Assembly: GCF_008180155.1 (NCBI RefSeq)
Contig: NZ_VSZS01000065.1
Coordinates: 1 to 64,000 of the forward strand
Length of the DNA: 64,000 nucleotides
Reading direction: 5' to 3'
From: Neoaquamicrobium microcysteis
GTDB lineage: Bacteria > Pseudomonadota > Alphaproteobacteria > Rhizobiales > Rhizobiaceae
The notes below the pieces were generated by a model. It saw only the letters and a list, made by a program, of their open reading frames with translations, ran no database searches and was not told the origin of the DNA. Within the stretch, counting starts at the first letter, position 1; the number at the start of each line of letters is the position of its first letter. A program made the translations under genes and the position numbers. Shown here in pieces: positions 9,415 to 17,911 of the stretch.

Positions 9415-10029
9415 ATGGGACGCAACCGCTCTTTCGACGAGACCGAGGTGCTGGCGAGTGCGATGCACGCTTTCCGTCGCCATGGCTATGCGGGCATCTC
9501 GATCAAGCAGCTCGAGGAAGCGACGGGCCTGAGCTCGGGCAGCCTCTACAACGCCTATGGCGACAAGGACGGGCTGTTTCGCGCGGCGATGGCCTTCTAC
9601 GTCGACGGTTACGTGGCCGGGCGCATCGCAGCGCATGCTGGGCCGGTGGCTACGCTCGACGATCTGGAGCAGCTGTTCCTCACACTGTTCAGGGAGCCCA
9701 TGACCGACGGCAGCGGCTGCCTCGTCGTCAATTCGACGATCGAGTTCGGAACGCGGGGCTCGCCGGTGGACGAGGAGATGGCGCGGTCTTTCGATCTGGT
9801 CACGTCGGGCATCCGCGCCGTGCTGGAGCGTGAGATCGAGCCCGAACAGGTGGATGCGGAGGCAAGCAGGCTTCTTCTTCTCTATCACGGCATCCTGGTT
9901 TTCTCCCGGGCAGGCCGGTTCGACAAGAATTTCCAGGAGGCGGTGCGGTCGCAGTTCGACCTGCTGCGGCAATCGCGGGACCGGGCGCGTGCAGGACATC
10001 AGACAACAAGAGAGAGGAGTGAGACATGA
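9415..10029 (+). CDS. TetR/AcrR family transcriptional regulator
   Basis: Repressor of 204 aa. The N-terminal helix-turn-helix is clear (residues 8-55: HAFRRHGYAGISIKQLEEAT followed by GLSSGSLYNAYGDKDGLF), and the ligand-binding C-terminal domain contains a cysteine segment (GSGCLVVNSTIEFG). An AGAGG ribosome site precedes the ATG. It overlaps ridA by an ATGA junction, so the two are translationally coupled, and a strong palindrome lies just upstream. The ligand is unknown; a reactive enamine, imine or electrophile is plausible given the RidA partner, but that is inference. Confidence 0.9.
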   Translation: MGRNRSFDETEVLASAMHAFRRHGYAGISIKQLEEATGLSSGSLYNAYGDKDGLFRAAMAFYVDGYVAGRIAAHAGPVATLDDLEQLFLTLFREPMTDGSGCLVVNSTIEFGTRGSPVDEEMARSFDLVTSGIRAVLEREIEPEQVDAEASRLLLLYHGILVFSRAGRFDKNFQEAVRSQFDLLRQSRDRARAGHQTTRERSET

Positions 10030-10406
10030 ACAGGAAATTCAATCCCGAAGGAATGAACCCGCCGCCATTCTACAGCCACGGCGTCGAGGTGCAGGCCGGT
10101 TCGCGCATGGTTTTCGTATCCGGCCAGGTCGGCATGCGGCCTGACGGCAGCGTCGCTGAAGGCATCGGCGAGCAGGCGACCGTCGCCATCGCGAACCTGA
10201 CCGCGGTGCTCGCCGCCGGCGGCATGACGCCGGAGGACATCGTAAAGACCACCATCTATCTCACCGACGAAGCCGACTTCGAGGGCTTCACCGGCGCGGC
10301 AGCCCCGCTTCTGGTGCAGCCGCCAGCAGCCGTCACTCTTGTCTACGTGAAGGCGCTTGCCTCGCCGGCCCTGCGGGTGGAAATCGAGGCCATCGCGGCG
10401 AAATAG
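10026..10406 (+). CDS. RidA family protein
   Basis: Small trimeric-fold protein (126 aa) of the Rid/YjgF family, which hydrolyses reactive enamine/imine intermediates of PLP enzymes. Seen features are VFVSGQVGMRPDGSV, the middle segment GMTPEDIVKTTIYLTD, and the C-terminal ending ALRVEIEAIAA. The arginine that marks true RidA deaminases (usually in a C-terminal R-x-E context) appears as LRVEIEA. Coupled to tetR by ATGA overlap. The subgroup within the Rid superfamily is not certain. Confidence 0.88.
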   Translation: MNRKFNPEGMNPPPFYSHGVEVQAGSRMVFVSGQVGMRPDGSVAEGIGEQATVAIANLTAVLAAGGMTPEDIVKTTIYLTDEADFEGFTGAAAPLLVQPPAAVTLVYVKALASPALRVEIEAIAAK

Positions 10407-10488
10407 CCGGCCATGGGCGCTTGCGGTGCTGCCGGGGGCGCCTATTCTGCTCGACGAATCGAAACGTCGGGGGAGTGTCCGGCCACCA

Positions 10489-10908
10489 ATGCTTCAGGCT
10501 TTCGAACGCTCGCCGTTGCACGCGACGACGCTGGAACTGCTCTATCAGTGGTTCCACCGTCTCGTCGCCGTGTACAGCCTGCTGTTCGGCATTCTCTACT
10601 GGGTAAGGCTCGTAGGCTTCTACGACGGCGCCGCATGGCGGTTCGACCTGATGCCGGTTCACTGGCAGGTCGCCTCGGTATGCCTTGCAGCCCTGTTTCC
10701 CTTCGCCGCGAGCGGGTTGTGGATGCTCGCCTCGTGGGGGCCGGTGATCTGGTTCATCTGCGCCGCGATCGAGACCACGATGTATCTTGGCTTCCCAGAT
10801 CTTTTCGGCACGCGCTACTGGGTTGTGGCGTCCCATGCGCTGGTGGCCGCCATCTACTGCGTCTTCCGCCTCATCTTCTTCCTCCAGTCGCGAAGGGAGG
10901 CGAATTAA
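10489..10908 (+). CDS. DUF6163-type integral membrane protein
   Basis: Protein of 139 aa with four predicted transmembrane helices (about 20-40, 58-78, 82-102, 108-130). It resembles a small membrane protein commonly found upstream of the ldtR regulator in Rhizobiales (DUF6163). The ATG at 10489 is chosen because upstream residues of the open frame are Arg/Ser-rich and non-membrane. The function is unknown; its position next to ldtR suggests an envelope connection. Confidence 0.65.
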   Translation: MLQAFERSPLHATTLELLYQWFHRLVAVYSLLFGILYWVRLVGFYDGAAWRFDLMPVHWQVASVCLAALFPFAASGLWMLASWGPVIWFICAAIETTMYLGFPDLFGTRYWVVASHALVAAIYCVFRLIFFLQSRREAN

Positions 10909-10922
10909 CCCTTTCTTAGGCC

Positions 10923-10974
10923 TCTTTTAAGCTCCGACGCTGGTAAGCCCTTGTTAAGCCTGCGGTTTAAGTCG
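10923..10974 (+). promoter_or_regulatory. TTAAG-type repeats upstream of ldtR
   Basis: The ldtR upstream region holds four related hexamers within 50 bases: TTTAAGC near 10925, GGTAAGCC near 10941, GTTAAGCC near 10952 and TTTAAGTC near 10965. The first and last are TTTAAG variants. The arrangement could be an array of regulator sites, perhaps LdtR itself. No site has been demonstrated from sequence alone. Confidence 0.35.
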
Positions 10975-11054
10975 AATTTTATGTGCATTCGATAAGGTCG
11001 GGCCAAGGTGAGAACAAAAACAAGATCACCGGGCGTTAAACGAGAGGCTAGACC

Positions 11055-11570
11055 ATGATGACTTCGCGACAGGCGGCGAAGCCCGCTGAGAAGAATGAAG
11101 AACGCAAGGATGCGATCCGTTCGCTTTATCTTGAATCGCTCCAGCTCGTAGAGCGGCTTCACCGCCGTCTGCTTGACGTGATCAAGGATGAGTTCGACCG
11201 TAACGGCCGCAGCGACATCAATTCCATTCAGGCGCTGCTGCTTTTCAATATCGGTTCGGCAGAGCTCACCGCAGGCGAACTGCGCTCGCGCGGTTACTAC
11301 CTGGGTTCGAACGTCTCCTACAATCTGAAGAAGCTGGTCGATCTCGGCTTCATCAACCATCAGCGCTCGCGGGTGGACCGTCGTTCGGTCCGCGTCAGCC
11401 TGACGCCGAAGGGGCAGGAGATCGCCGAGGTCGTGGGACGGCTCTACGAGCGTCACATCGGCTCGATCGAACAGGTCGGCGGCATCAATTCCGAAGAATT
11501 CCAGCAGATGAACCGCGCGTTGCAGCGTCTGGACCGCTTCTGGAACGATACCATCGCCTACCGCATGTAA
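11055..11570 (+). CDS. ldtR: MarR-type winged-helix regulator LdtR
   Basis: Winged-helix regulator of 171 aa closely resembling LdtR of Liberibacter and Sinorhizobium, which controls the neighbouring L,D-transpeptidase gene ldtP and osmotic-stress tolerance. The DNA-binding part runs about 50-115 (LTAGELRSRGYYLGSNVSYN, then a wing with QRSRVDRRSVRVSLT). Helical dimerisation segments flank it. Two adjacent ATGs (11055, 11058) are possible starts after GAGAGGC. ldtP follows on the same strand after a 256-base regulatory gap. Confidence 0.88.
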   Translation: MMTSRQAAKPAEKNEERKDAIRSLYLESLQLVERLHRRLLDVIKDEFDRNGRSDINSIQALLLFNIGSAELTAGELRSRGYYLGSNVSYNLKKLVDLGFINHQRSRVDRRSVRVSLTPKGQEIAEVVGRLYERHIGSIEQVGGINSEEFQQMNRALQRLDRFWNDTIAYRM

Positions 11571-11745
11571 GGCGATCGGCAGGATGGCCGGGGGCGAGCG
11601 CGCCCCGGCACGCACGAACCGCGAGCGGCCGCGCGCCGCTGGCGGTTCGCCTGTTTTTGGCGCGCGGTCACGATGCTGCCATAAAGGAATGGAACCGGGG
11701 ATTACCCCTTCCGTTAAGGGATCGGCGCGCTCGGGTTTGGCGAAA

Positions 11746-11757
11746 ATTAACGTTAAT
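11746..11757. promoter_or_regulatory. perfect palindrome upstream of ldtP
   Basis: ATTAACGTTAAT is a perfect 12-base palindrome in the ldtR-ldtP gap, about 70 bases before the ldtP start. The gap is AT-richer than neighbouring DNA. LdtR is known to act on ldtP in relatives, so this is a reasonable operator candidate, but other regulators are possible. Confidence 0.4.
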
Positions 11758-11826
11758 CGCCCAGGCTGCGTAAAAGACGCTCGCGGCCTTTGTCCGCGAC
11801 CTTTGTGAAAAGTGTCGGGAACATCC

Positions 11827-13074
11827 ATGAAGACATCTCGCCGTATCTTCCTCGCAGGTGCCGGTGCAGCAGCCGCTACCGCTATTTCAAGCAGCGCCTT
11901 CGGGCAGAACGCCATCGACGACATCCTGTCGTCGACGCAGCGTGGCAACTGGGACGACCAGTTCGATTCGCGGTCGTCGACGCAGTCGGGCAACGTGGTT
12001 TCGACTTCGCCGATCTTCAGCAACACCACGCTGGCGAATACCGAGCAGATGCTGTTCCAGTATCAGGACCTCGTTGCGCGGGGTGGCTGGCAGCCTGTGC
12101 CCGCCAACAAGGCCCTCAAGCTGGGCATGGTCGATCCGGACGTCGAGCAACTGCGCCGTCGTCTGATGATCTCGGGCGACCTTTCGGAGCGCGCGGGCAT
12201 CTCGCCTGCGTTCGACACCTATGTCGATGCCGCGCTCAAGCGCTTCCAGACCCGCCACGGCCTGCCGGCCGACGGCGCCACCGGTCGCTTCACCTATGCG
12301 GCCATGAACGTTTCCGCGCCCGTGCGCCTCGGCCAGCTTGAAACCAACCTCGGCCGCCTGCGCGAGTTCGCCGGTGCGTTCGGCGCACGCCAGGTGGTGG
12401 TCAATATTCCCGCCGCACAGATCGAGGCGATGGAGAACGATCGCGTCGTCACCCGACATACCGCGGTCGTCGGCAAGATCGACCGGCAGACGCCGATCCT
12501 CAATTCGCGCGTCCACGAGATCAACATCAACCCGTACTGGAACGCGCCCGAATCGATCGTGCGCCGCGACATCATCCCGCTGATGCGCCAGAACCCGAAC
12601 TATCTGGCCGAGAACAACATCCGCATCCTCGGGCCCAACGGCGAAGTCGACCCTATGACCATCGACTGGTCGACGGAAGAGGCGGCGAAGCTGCGTTTCC
12701 GACAGGACCCCGGCCGCATCAACGCGATGGCGACGACCAAGATCAACTTCCACAACCAGCACGCGGTCTACCTGCACGACACCCCGCAGCAGAGCCTGTT
12801 CAACGAAATCGAGCGTTTCCACTCGTCAGGCTGCGTGCGCGTTCAGAACGTGCGCGACCTTGTGACGTGGATCCTGCGCGACACGGCGGGCTGGGACCGT
12901 CGCCAGATCGAACAGACGATCCAGGCCGAGTCCGACATCAAGGTGCCTGTGACCAATCCGGTACCGATCTATCTGGCCTACGTCTCCGCATGGGCCGGCG
13001 ATGGCGTCGCCCATTTCCGCGACGACATCTATCGCCTCGACGGGGCGGCGGAGCTGCAGATCTCCACGCTTTGA
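11827..13074 (+). CDS. ldtP: L,D-transpeptidase LdtP (YkuD family)
   Basis: Exported peptidoglycan cross-linking enzyme (415 aa) that forms 3-3 bonds or attaches proteins to stem peptides. A twin-arginine-like signal is seen ([14 protein letters not shown], residues 4-17). A peptidoglycan-binding repeat follows (about 105-165: LKRFQTRHGLPADGATGRFT). The YkuD catalytic domain spans about 190-370 with the motif HSSGCVRVQN carrying the nucleophilic cysteine and an upstream HDTPQQ histidine. The ATG at 11827 after GGGA is preferred over GTG at 11812. A rho-independent terminator follows. Confidence 0.92.
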   Translation: MKTSRRIFLAGAGAAAATAISSSAFGQNAIDDILSSTQRGNWDDQFDSRSSTQSGNVVSTSPIFSNTTLANTEQMLFQYQDLVARGGWQPVPANKALKLGMVDPDVEQLRRRLMISGDLSERAGISPAFDTYVDAALKRFQTRHGLPADGATGRFTYAAMNVSAPVRLGQLETNLGRLREFAGAFGARQVVVNIPAAQIEAMENDRVVTRHTAVVGKIDRQTPILNSRVHEININPYWNAPESIVRRDIIPLMRQNPNYLAENNIRILGPNGEVDPMTIDWSTEEAAKLRFRQDPGRINAMATTKINFHNQHAVYLHDTPQQSLFNEIERFHSSGCVRVQNVRDLVTWILRDTAGWDRRQIEQTIQAESDIKVPVTNPVPIYLAYVSAWAGDGVAHFRDDIYRLDGAAELQISTL

Positions 13075-13096
13075 GCCCTTGCCGCACGACAGGATC

Positions 13097-13123
13097 AAGG
13101 CCGTCCCGCGGGGCGGCCTTTTT
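13097..13123 (+). terminator. rho-independent terminator after ldtP
   Basis: Stem AAGGCCG (13097-13103) pairs with CGGCCTT (13114-13120), with further CCC/GGG pairing inside, followed by a T-rich run to 13127. It lies 22 bases after the ldtP stop codon. Confidence 0.85.
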
Positions 13124-13231
13124 CTTTGCGCAATGGCGTGAAGCGGCGATCAAAATTCGCGCGGCGAACATGGAAGGCCGGCGGGAAGTGTGTTAATGCG
13201 CCCGCGACTTTCCAGCCGCATTCGTGCGGAC

Positions 13232-13266
13232 ATCGGACGGCTCCGTCCGATCGCAGAATGCTCTAG
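13232..13266. repeat. hairpin plus dispersed 18-base element upstream of glyA
   Basis: A perfect 8-bp stem ATCGGACG/CGTCCGAT with loop GCTC occupies 13232-13251. It is joined to GATCGCAGAATGCTCTAG (13249-13266), whose reverse complement is nearly identical (16 of 18) to the element at 34458-34475, also followed by a hairpin. It probably belongs to the short palindromic repeat families of Rhizobiales, but may also act as a glyA leader hairpin. Confidence 0.45.
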
Positions 13267-13286
13267 CCGACCGAAGGACTGATCTT

Positions 13287-14600
13287 ATGGCCCTGGACTC
13301 CGCTGCCGCGACCAATGCTTCCGCATTCTTCACCGAGGCGCTCGAAACCCGCGATCCCGAGATTTTCGGCGCGATCCGCAAGGAACTCGGCCGCCAGCGC
13401 GACGAGATCGAGCTGATCGCCTCGGAAAACATCGTCTCGCGCGCCGTGCTGGAGGCGCAGGGGTCGATCATGACCAACAAATACGCCGAGGGGTATCCGG
13501 GCAAGCGCTATTACGGCGGCTGCCAGTTCGTCGACATCGCCGAGGAACTGGCGATCGAGCGGGCCAAGAAGCTGTTCGATTGCAACTTCGCCAACGTTCA
13601 GCCCAACTCCGGCAGCCAGATGAACCAGGCGGTGTTTCTGGCGCTGCTGCAGCCCGGCGACACTTTCATGGGCCTCGACCTGAACTCCGGTGGTCACCTG
13701 ACCCACGGGTCGCCCGTCAACATGAGCGGCAAGTGGTTCAACGTCGTTTCCTATGGCGTGCGCGAGGACGACCACCTGCTCGACATGGACGCCATCGAGA
13801 AGCAGGCGCATGAGACCAGGCCGAAGCTCATTCTCGCCGGCGGCACGGCCTATTCGCGCATCTGGGACTGGAAGCGTTTTCGCGAGATCGCCGACGCGGT
13901 CGGCGCGTATCTGATGGTCGACATGGCTCACATCGCGGGTCTGGTCGCCGGCGGCCAGCACCCGTCGCCGCTGCCGCACGCCCATGTGGTGACGACGACC
14001 ACGCACAAGTCGCTGCGTGGCCCGCGCGGCGGCATGATCCTCACCAACCACGAGGACATCGCCAAGAAGATCAACTCGGCCGTGTTTCCCGGCCTGCAGG
14101 GTGGCCCGCTGATGCACGTGATCGCCGCCAAGGCCGTGGCCTTCCGCGAGGCGCTGGAGCCGGAGTTCCGCACCTATGCGCAGAACGTCGTCACCAATGC
14201 CAAGGCGCTGGCCGCAAGCCTCCAGGAAACCGGCCTCGACATCGTCTCGGGCGGCACCGACAACCATCTGATGCTGGTGGACCTTCGGCCGAAGAACGCG
14301 ACCGGCAAGCGCGCTGAGGCAGCACTCGGCCGCGCGCACATCACCTGCAACAAGAACGGCATACCGTTCGACCCTGAAAAGCCGTTCGTCACTTCAGGCG
14401 TGCGCCTCGGCACGCCGGCCGGCACCACGCGCGGTTTCGGCGCGGCCGAGTTCCGCGAGATCGGCAAGCTGATCGCCGAAGTGCTGGACGGGCTGAAGGC
14501 CGCAAACTCCGACGAGGGCAACGCCGCAGTCGAGCAGGCGGTGCGCCAGAAGGTGGAAGCGCTTTGCGAACGGTTTCCGCTTTACCCCTATCTGGGGTAA
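13287..14600 (+). CDS. glyA: serine hydroxymethyltransferase
   Basis: PLP enzyme (437 aa) interconverting serine and glycine while charging tetrahydrofolate with a one-carbon unit. The PLP lysine lies in [14 protein letters not shown]. Typical signatures are [10 protein letters not shown] near residue 40 and [13 protein letters not shown] near 68. The ATG at 13287 follows GAAGGA (13272-13277). No riboswitch was recognised upstream. It heads the conserved run glyA-nrdR-ribD-ribE-ribH-nusB. Confidence 0.97.
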   Translation: MALDSAAATNASAFFTEALETRDPEIFGAIRKELGRQRDEIELIASENIVSRAVLEAQGSIMTNKYAEGYPGKRYYGGCQFVDIAEELAIERAKKLFDCNFANVQPNSGSQMNQAVFLALLQPGDTFMGLDLNSGGHLTHGSPVNMSGKWFNVVSYGVREDDHLLDMDAIEKQAHETRPKLILAGGTAYSRIWDWKRFREIADAVGAYLMVDMAHIAGLVAGGQHPSPLPHAHVVTTTTHKSLRGPRGGMILTNHEDIAKKINSAVFPGLQGGPLMHVIAAKAVAFREALEPEFRTYAQNVVTNAKALAASLQETGLDIVSGGTDNHLMLVDLRPKNATGKRAEAALGRAHITCNKNGIPFDPEKPFVTSGVRLGTPAGTTRGFGAAEFREIGKLIAEVLDGLKAANSDEGNAAVEQAVRQKVEALCERFPLYPYLG

Positions 14601-14634
14601 GGCTCTGGCGACATAGATTCGCCGGAAGAGAACC

Positions 14635-15099
14635 ATGCGCTGCCCTTACTGCCAGTCCGAAGACACGCAGGTGAAGGATTCCCGTCCCGCCGAGGATGGG
14701 GTCGCGATCCGCAGGCGCCGCGTCTGCCCCGATTGCGGCGGACGCTTCACCACGTTCGAGCGCGTCCAGCTTCGCGACCTCGTCGTGGTGAAGAAATCGG
14801 GCCGCAAGGTGCCTTTCGACCGCGACAAACTGTTGCGCTCCATGGAAATCGCGGTTCGCAAGCGCAATGTCGATCCCGAGCGGATAGAACGCGCGGTGAC
14901 GGGTATCGTCCGCCAGCTGGAAAGCTCGGGCGAGACGGAGATCGTGGCGGGCGAGATCGGCCGGCTCGTTATGGAGGCCTTGAAGTCGATAGACGACGTT
15001 GCCTATGTGCGCTTCGCTTCGGTCTACCGCAATTTCCGCGAGGCCAAGGATTTCCACGAGGTGCTCGGCGAATTGCGGGGCGACGAAGACGAGGAGTAG
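14635..15099 (+). CDS. nrdR: transcriptional repressor NrdR
   Basis: Zinc-ribbon plus ATP-cone repressor (154 aa) that senses ATP/dATP and shuts off ribonucleotide reductase genes. Zinc cysteines are visible as CPYC (3-6) and CPDC (31-34) with FTTFERVQ after them. The ATP-cone runs about residues 49-139 ([19 protein letters not shown]). It lies between glyA and ribD, the usual place. The length is normal. Confidence 0.96.
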   Translation: MRCPYCQSEDTQVKDSRPAEDGVAIRRRRVCPDCGGRFTTFERVQLRDLVVVKKSGRKVPFDRDKLLRSMEIAVRKRNVDPERIERAVTGIVRQLESSGETEIVAGEIGRLVMEALKSIDDVAYVRFASVYRNFREAKDFHEVLGELRGDEDEE

Positions 15100-15105
15100 G
15101 CGGCG

Positions 15106-16218
15106 ATGGCGGTTCCCGACACGGCCATGCGGGAGCAGGTGGATGCCCGCTTCATGGCCGCCGCGATCCGCCTCTCGCGCCGCCACCTCGGCCTGACTGC
15201 CACCAATCCATCGGTTGCGACCCTGATCGTGCGCGACGGCGTGATCGTCGGGCGCGGCGTGACGGCGATGGGCGGCAGGCCGCACGCCGAGACGCAGGCG
15301 CTTGCCGAAGCAGGTGAGCTTGCGCGCGGCGCGACCGCCTACGTCACGCTTGAGCCCTGCGCCCACCATGGCCGCACGCCGCCTTGCGCCGAAGCGCTGG
15401 TGACCGCAGGCGTGGCGCGGGTGGTGGGGGCGGCCAGCGACCCCGACCCGCGTGTGTCGGGCAGGGGATATGCGATCCTGCGGGCTGCCGGCATCGAGGT
15501 CGTCGAGAACGACCTGGCCGTGGAAGCGGCCGACATGATGGCCGGCTACCTGATTCGATCCCTGAGGAAGCGGCCGGAAGTGACTCTGAAACTTGCGGTT
15601 TCGGCTGACGGCATGATCGGCAGGCTGGGTGAAGGGCAGGTGGCCATCACCGGCCCGGTCTCACGACGGCAGGTACACGTCATGCGCGCCGAGAGCGACG
15701 CCATCATGGTGGGCATCGGCACGGCGCTTGCGGATGATCCCGAACTGACATGCCGCCTGCCGGGGCTGGAAGCGCGCTCGCCGTCGCGGATCGTGCTGGA
15801 CAGGGGCCTGCGCCTGTCCGCCAGCTCGAAGCTCGCCCGCACCGCGCGCAAGACGCCGACGCTGGTTGCCGCTGCTGCCGACGCCGAGCCGGATCGCCGC
15901 GCCGCACTTGCTGAACAGGGTGTCGGCTTCCTGGCCGTCGAGACCCACGACGGGCGCATCGCGCTGCCCGAACTGCTGGAAGACCTAGCCGCGCAGGGCA
16001 CCATGACGGTGATGGTCGAGGGCGGGGCCGAGACGGCCCGGAACTTTCTGGAGGACGATCTTGTCGACCGCATCGCGCTCTTCGAGGGACCGGTGCTGAT
16101 AGGCGAGGGCGGCGTCGCAACGCCTTTGACCGGCGGGCAGATGCCTGAAGGGTTCCTGCTGGTGCGTGAAGCCGCTTTCGGCGACGACCGCTACCGCGAA
16201 TATGTGAGGATGCGCTGA
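15106..16218 (+). CDS. ribD: bifunctional riboflavin deaminase/reductase RibD
   Basis: Performs two consecutive steps of riboflavin synthesis: deamination of the GTP-derived pyrimidine and NADPH reduction of its ribosyl side chain (370 aa). The N-terminal zinc deaminase has HAETQAL and PCAHHGRTPPC. The C-terminal reductase begins near residue 155 (PEVTLKLAVSADGMIG) and contains MVEGGAETA. It starts 6 bases after nrdR and shares one base with ribE. Confidence 0.95.
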   Translation: MAVPDTAMREQVDARFMAAAIRLSRRHLGLTATNPSVATLIVRDGVIVGRGVTAMGGRPHAETQALAEAGELARGATAYVTLEPCAHHGRTPPCAEALVTAGVARVVGAASDPDPRVSGRGYAILRAAGIEVVENDLAVEAADMMAGYLIRSLRKRPEVTLKLAVSADGMIGRLGEGQVAITGPVSRRQVHVMRAESDAIMVGIGTALADDPELTCRLPGLEARSPSRIVLDRGLRLSASSKLARTARKTPTLVAAAADAEPDRRAALAEQGVGFLAVETHDGRIALPELLEDLAAQGTMTVMVEGGAETARNFLEDDLVDRIALFEGPVLIGEGGVATPLTGGQMPEGFLLVREAAFGDDRYREYVRMR

Positions 16219-16835
16219 TGTTCACCGGCATTGTGACCGACATCGGAACGGTGAATGCGGCATCGCCGCTGCCCGAAGGCGTGCGGCTGCGCATCGACAC
16301 GGGCTACGACCCTGCGACGATCGATATCGGCGCGTCGATTTCCTGCGCGGGCGTGTGCCTGACGGTGGTGGCGCTGCCCGACGCGGGCTCGAACCAGCGC
16401 TGGTTCGAGGTGGAAGCCTGGGAAGAAGCGCTGCGGTTGACGACCGCCTCGGAATGGCTGGCAGGCAGCCGGATCAACCTGGAACGCGCGCTGAAGATCG
16501 GCGACGAACTGGGCGGGCATATCGTGTCGGGCCACATCGACGGCATGGCCGAGCTCGTCGAGCGCAAGGACGAGGGCGATGCCGTGCGCTTCACGCTCGA
16601 AGCGCCGGCCGAGCTGGCGAAATTCATAGCGCCCAAGGGTTCGGTCGCGCTGGACGGCACGTCGCTCACGGTCAACCGTGTCGAGCGGACGCGTTTCGAC
16701 GTGCTGCTGATCCATCACTCGCTATCGGTCACCACCTGGGGCGAAAGAAACGTCGGCGACCGGGTCAATCTAGAGGTCGATACCATGGCCCGCTACGCGG
16801 CGCGTCTTGCTCAGGCTGCGGAAGAGGGGCTTTAG
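16218..16835 (+). CDS. ribE: riboflavin synthase (alpha subunit type)
   Basis: Dismutates two 6,7-dimethyl-8-ribityllumazine molecules to riboflavin (205 aa). The starting MFTGIV motif is classic. Two lumazine-binding repeats are apparent: repeat one carries SCAGVCLTVV, and repeat two carries GSVALDGTSLTV. HIVSGHIDG lies between. The start overlaps the ribD stop by one base (TGATG), so translation is coupled. No FMN riboswitch motif was found in this cluster. Confidence 0.95.
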   Translation: MFTGIVTDIGTVNAASPLPEGVRLRIDTGYDPATIDIGASISCAGVCLTVVALPDAGSNQRWFEVEAWEEALRLTTASEWLAGSRINLERALKIGDELGGHIVSGHIDGMAELVERKDEGDAVRFTLEAPAELAKFIAPKGSVALDGTSLTVNRVERTRFDVLLIHHSLSVTTWGERNVGDRVNLEVDTMARYAARLAQAAEEGL

Positions 16836-16944
16836 TCCAAAGCCCCCGAAGCCTTGCGCGCCGCGCAACCCCGCCATCCGCAATGAACCGCTTGCTAAGG
16901 TGCCTGCTTCGGCCTAAGTCACCCGGCGATCCGCGGAGAAGAGA

Positions 16945-17400
16945 ATGGCAAGCACCAATCCCCCCAAACTGCTCATCATCGAGGCGCGCTTTTACGATGC
17001 GCTTTCCGACGCGTTGCTGGCCGGCGCGAAGGCCGCGCTGGACGCGGCCGGCGCCGGCTACGACGTTGTCACCGTGCCCGGCGCGCTGGAAATTCCGGCC
17101 GTGATTTCTTTCGCCATGGACGGTGCGGAAGAGGGCGGCGTGGCGTATGATGGCTTTGTGGCGCTGGGCTGTGTGATCCGTGGCGAAACCTACCATTTCG
17201 ACATCGTCGCCAACGAATCGTGCCGTGCCCTGATGGACCTTGCGGTGGCGGAATCGATCGCGATCGGCAACGGCATCCTGACGGTCGAGAACGAGGCGCA
17301 GGCGTGGGCGCGGGCGAAGCCCGACGAAGGCGACAAGGGCGGCTTCGCGGCGCGGGCCGCGCTGACGATGATCGAACTGCGCCAGCGTCTCGGAGCGTGA
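16945..17400 (+). CDS. ribH: 6,7-dimethyl-8-ribityllumazine synthase
   Basis: Lumazine synthase (151 aa) joins the ribD product to dihydroxybutanone phosphate to make the substrate of RibE. Signatures are [27 protein letters not shown], and [17 protein letters not shown] with the catalytic histidine. Preceded by GAGAAGAGA and a 109-base gap from ribE. nusB follows directly. Confidence 0.96.
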   Translation: MASTNPPKLLIIEARFYDALSDALLAGAKAALDAAGAGYDVVTVPGALEIPAVISFAMDGAEEGGVAYDGFVALGCVIRGETYHFDIVANESCRALMDLAVAESIAIGNGILTVENEAQAWARAKPDEGDKGGFAARAALTMIELRQRLGA

Positions 17401-17402
17401 TC

Positions 17403-17909
17403 TTGACTATCAAACCCGACACTACCGCCAAGCCGACCGGACCGCGCCAGGCCAACAAGCGCGGCGCAGCCAGGCTTGCGGCCGTGCAGGCGCTCTACCA
17501 GATGGACGTCGCCGGAAGCGGCATCCTCGAAATCACTGCAGAATACGAGCAGTTTCGCCTCGGCAAGGAAGTGGACGGCGCGCAATACCGCGAGGCGGAC
17601 GCGCAGTGGTTCCGCTCCATCCTGTCTGGCGTGGTGGAGAACCAGAAGACGGTCGATCCCATCATCCGGCAGGCGCTGACCGAGGACTGGCCGCTGTCGC
17701 GACTGGACTCCACCCTGCGCGCGATCCTCCGCGCCGGTGTCTACGAGATCATGCGGCGCGACGACGTGCCCGTGGCCGTCATCGTTTCGGAATATGTCGA
17801 TATCGCCAAGGCGTTCTACGAGGACGACGAACCCAAGCTCGTCAACGCGGTGCTGGACCGCGTCTCGCGGCGGGTTCGCGGCGAAGGCAAGGGAAAGAAT
17901 CCCGAGTGA
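17403..17909 (+). CDS. nusB: transcription antitermination factor NusB
   Basis: RNA-binding antitermination factor (168 aa) that with NusE/S10 assembles on boxA of rRNA operons. The family pattern is clear: [18 protein letters not shown], then [20 protein letters not shown] and [18 protein letters not shown]. There is no ATG. A TTG at 17403 has GGAG (17392-17395) at ideal spacing. A GTG at 17397 would overlap the ribH stop (GTGA), but its spacing from GGAG is only one base. Either start gives almost the same protein. Confidence 0.93.
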   Translation: MTIKPDTTAKPTGPRQANKRGAARLAAVQALYQMDVAGSGILEITAEYEQFRLGKEVDGAQYREADAQWFRSILSGVVENQKTVDPIIRQALTEDWPLSRLDSTLRAILRAGVYEIMRRDDVPVAVIVSEYVDIAKAFYEDDEPKLVNAVLDRVSRRVRGEGKGKNPE

Positions 17910-17911
17910 CA

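Noticed and set aside
16836-16944. FMN riboswitch in the riboflavin cluster
   Set aside because: No RFN conserved boxes found between ribE and ribH or upstream of ribD.
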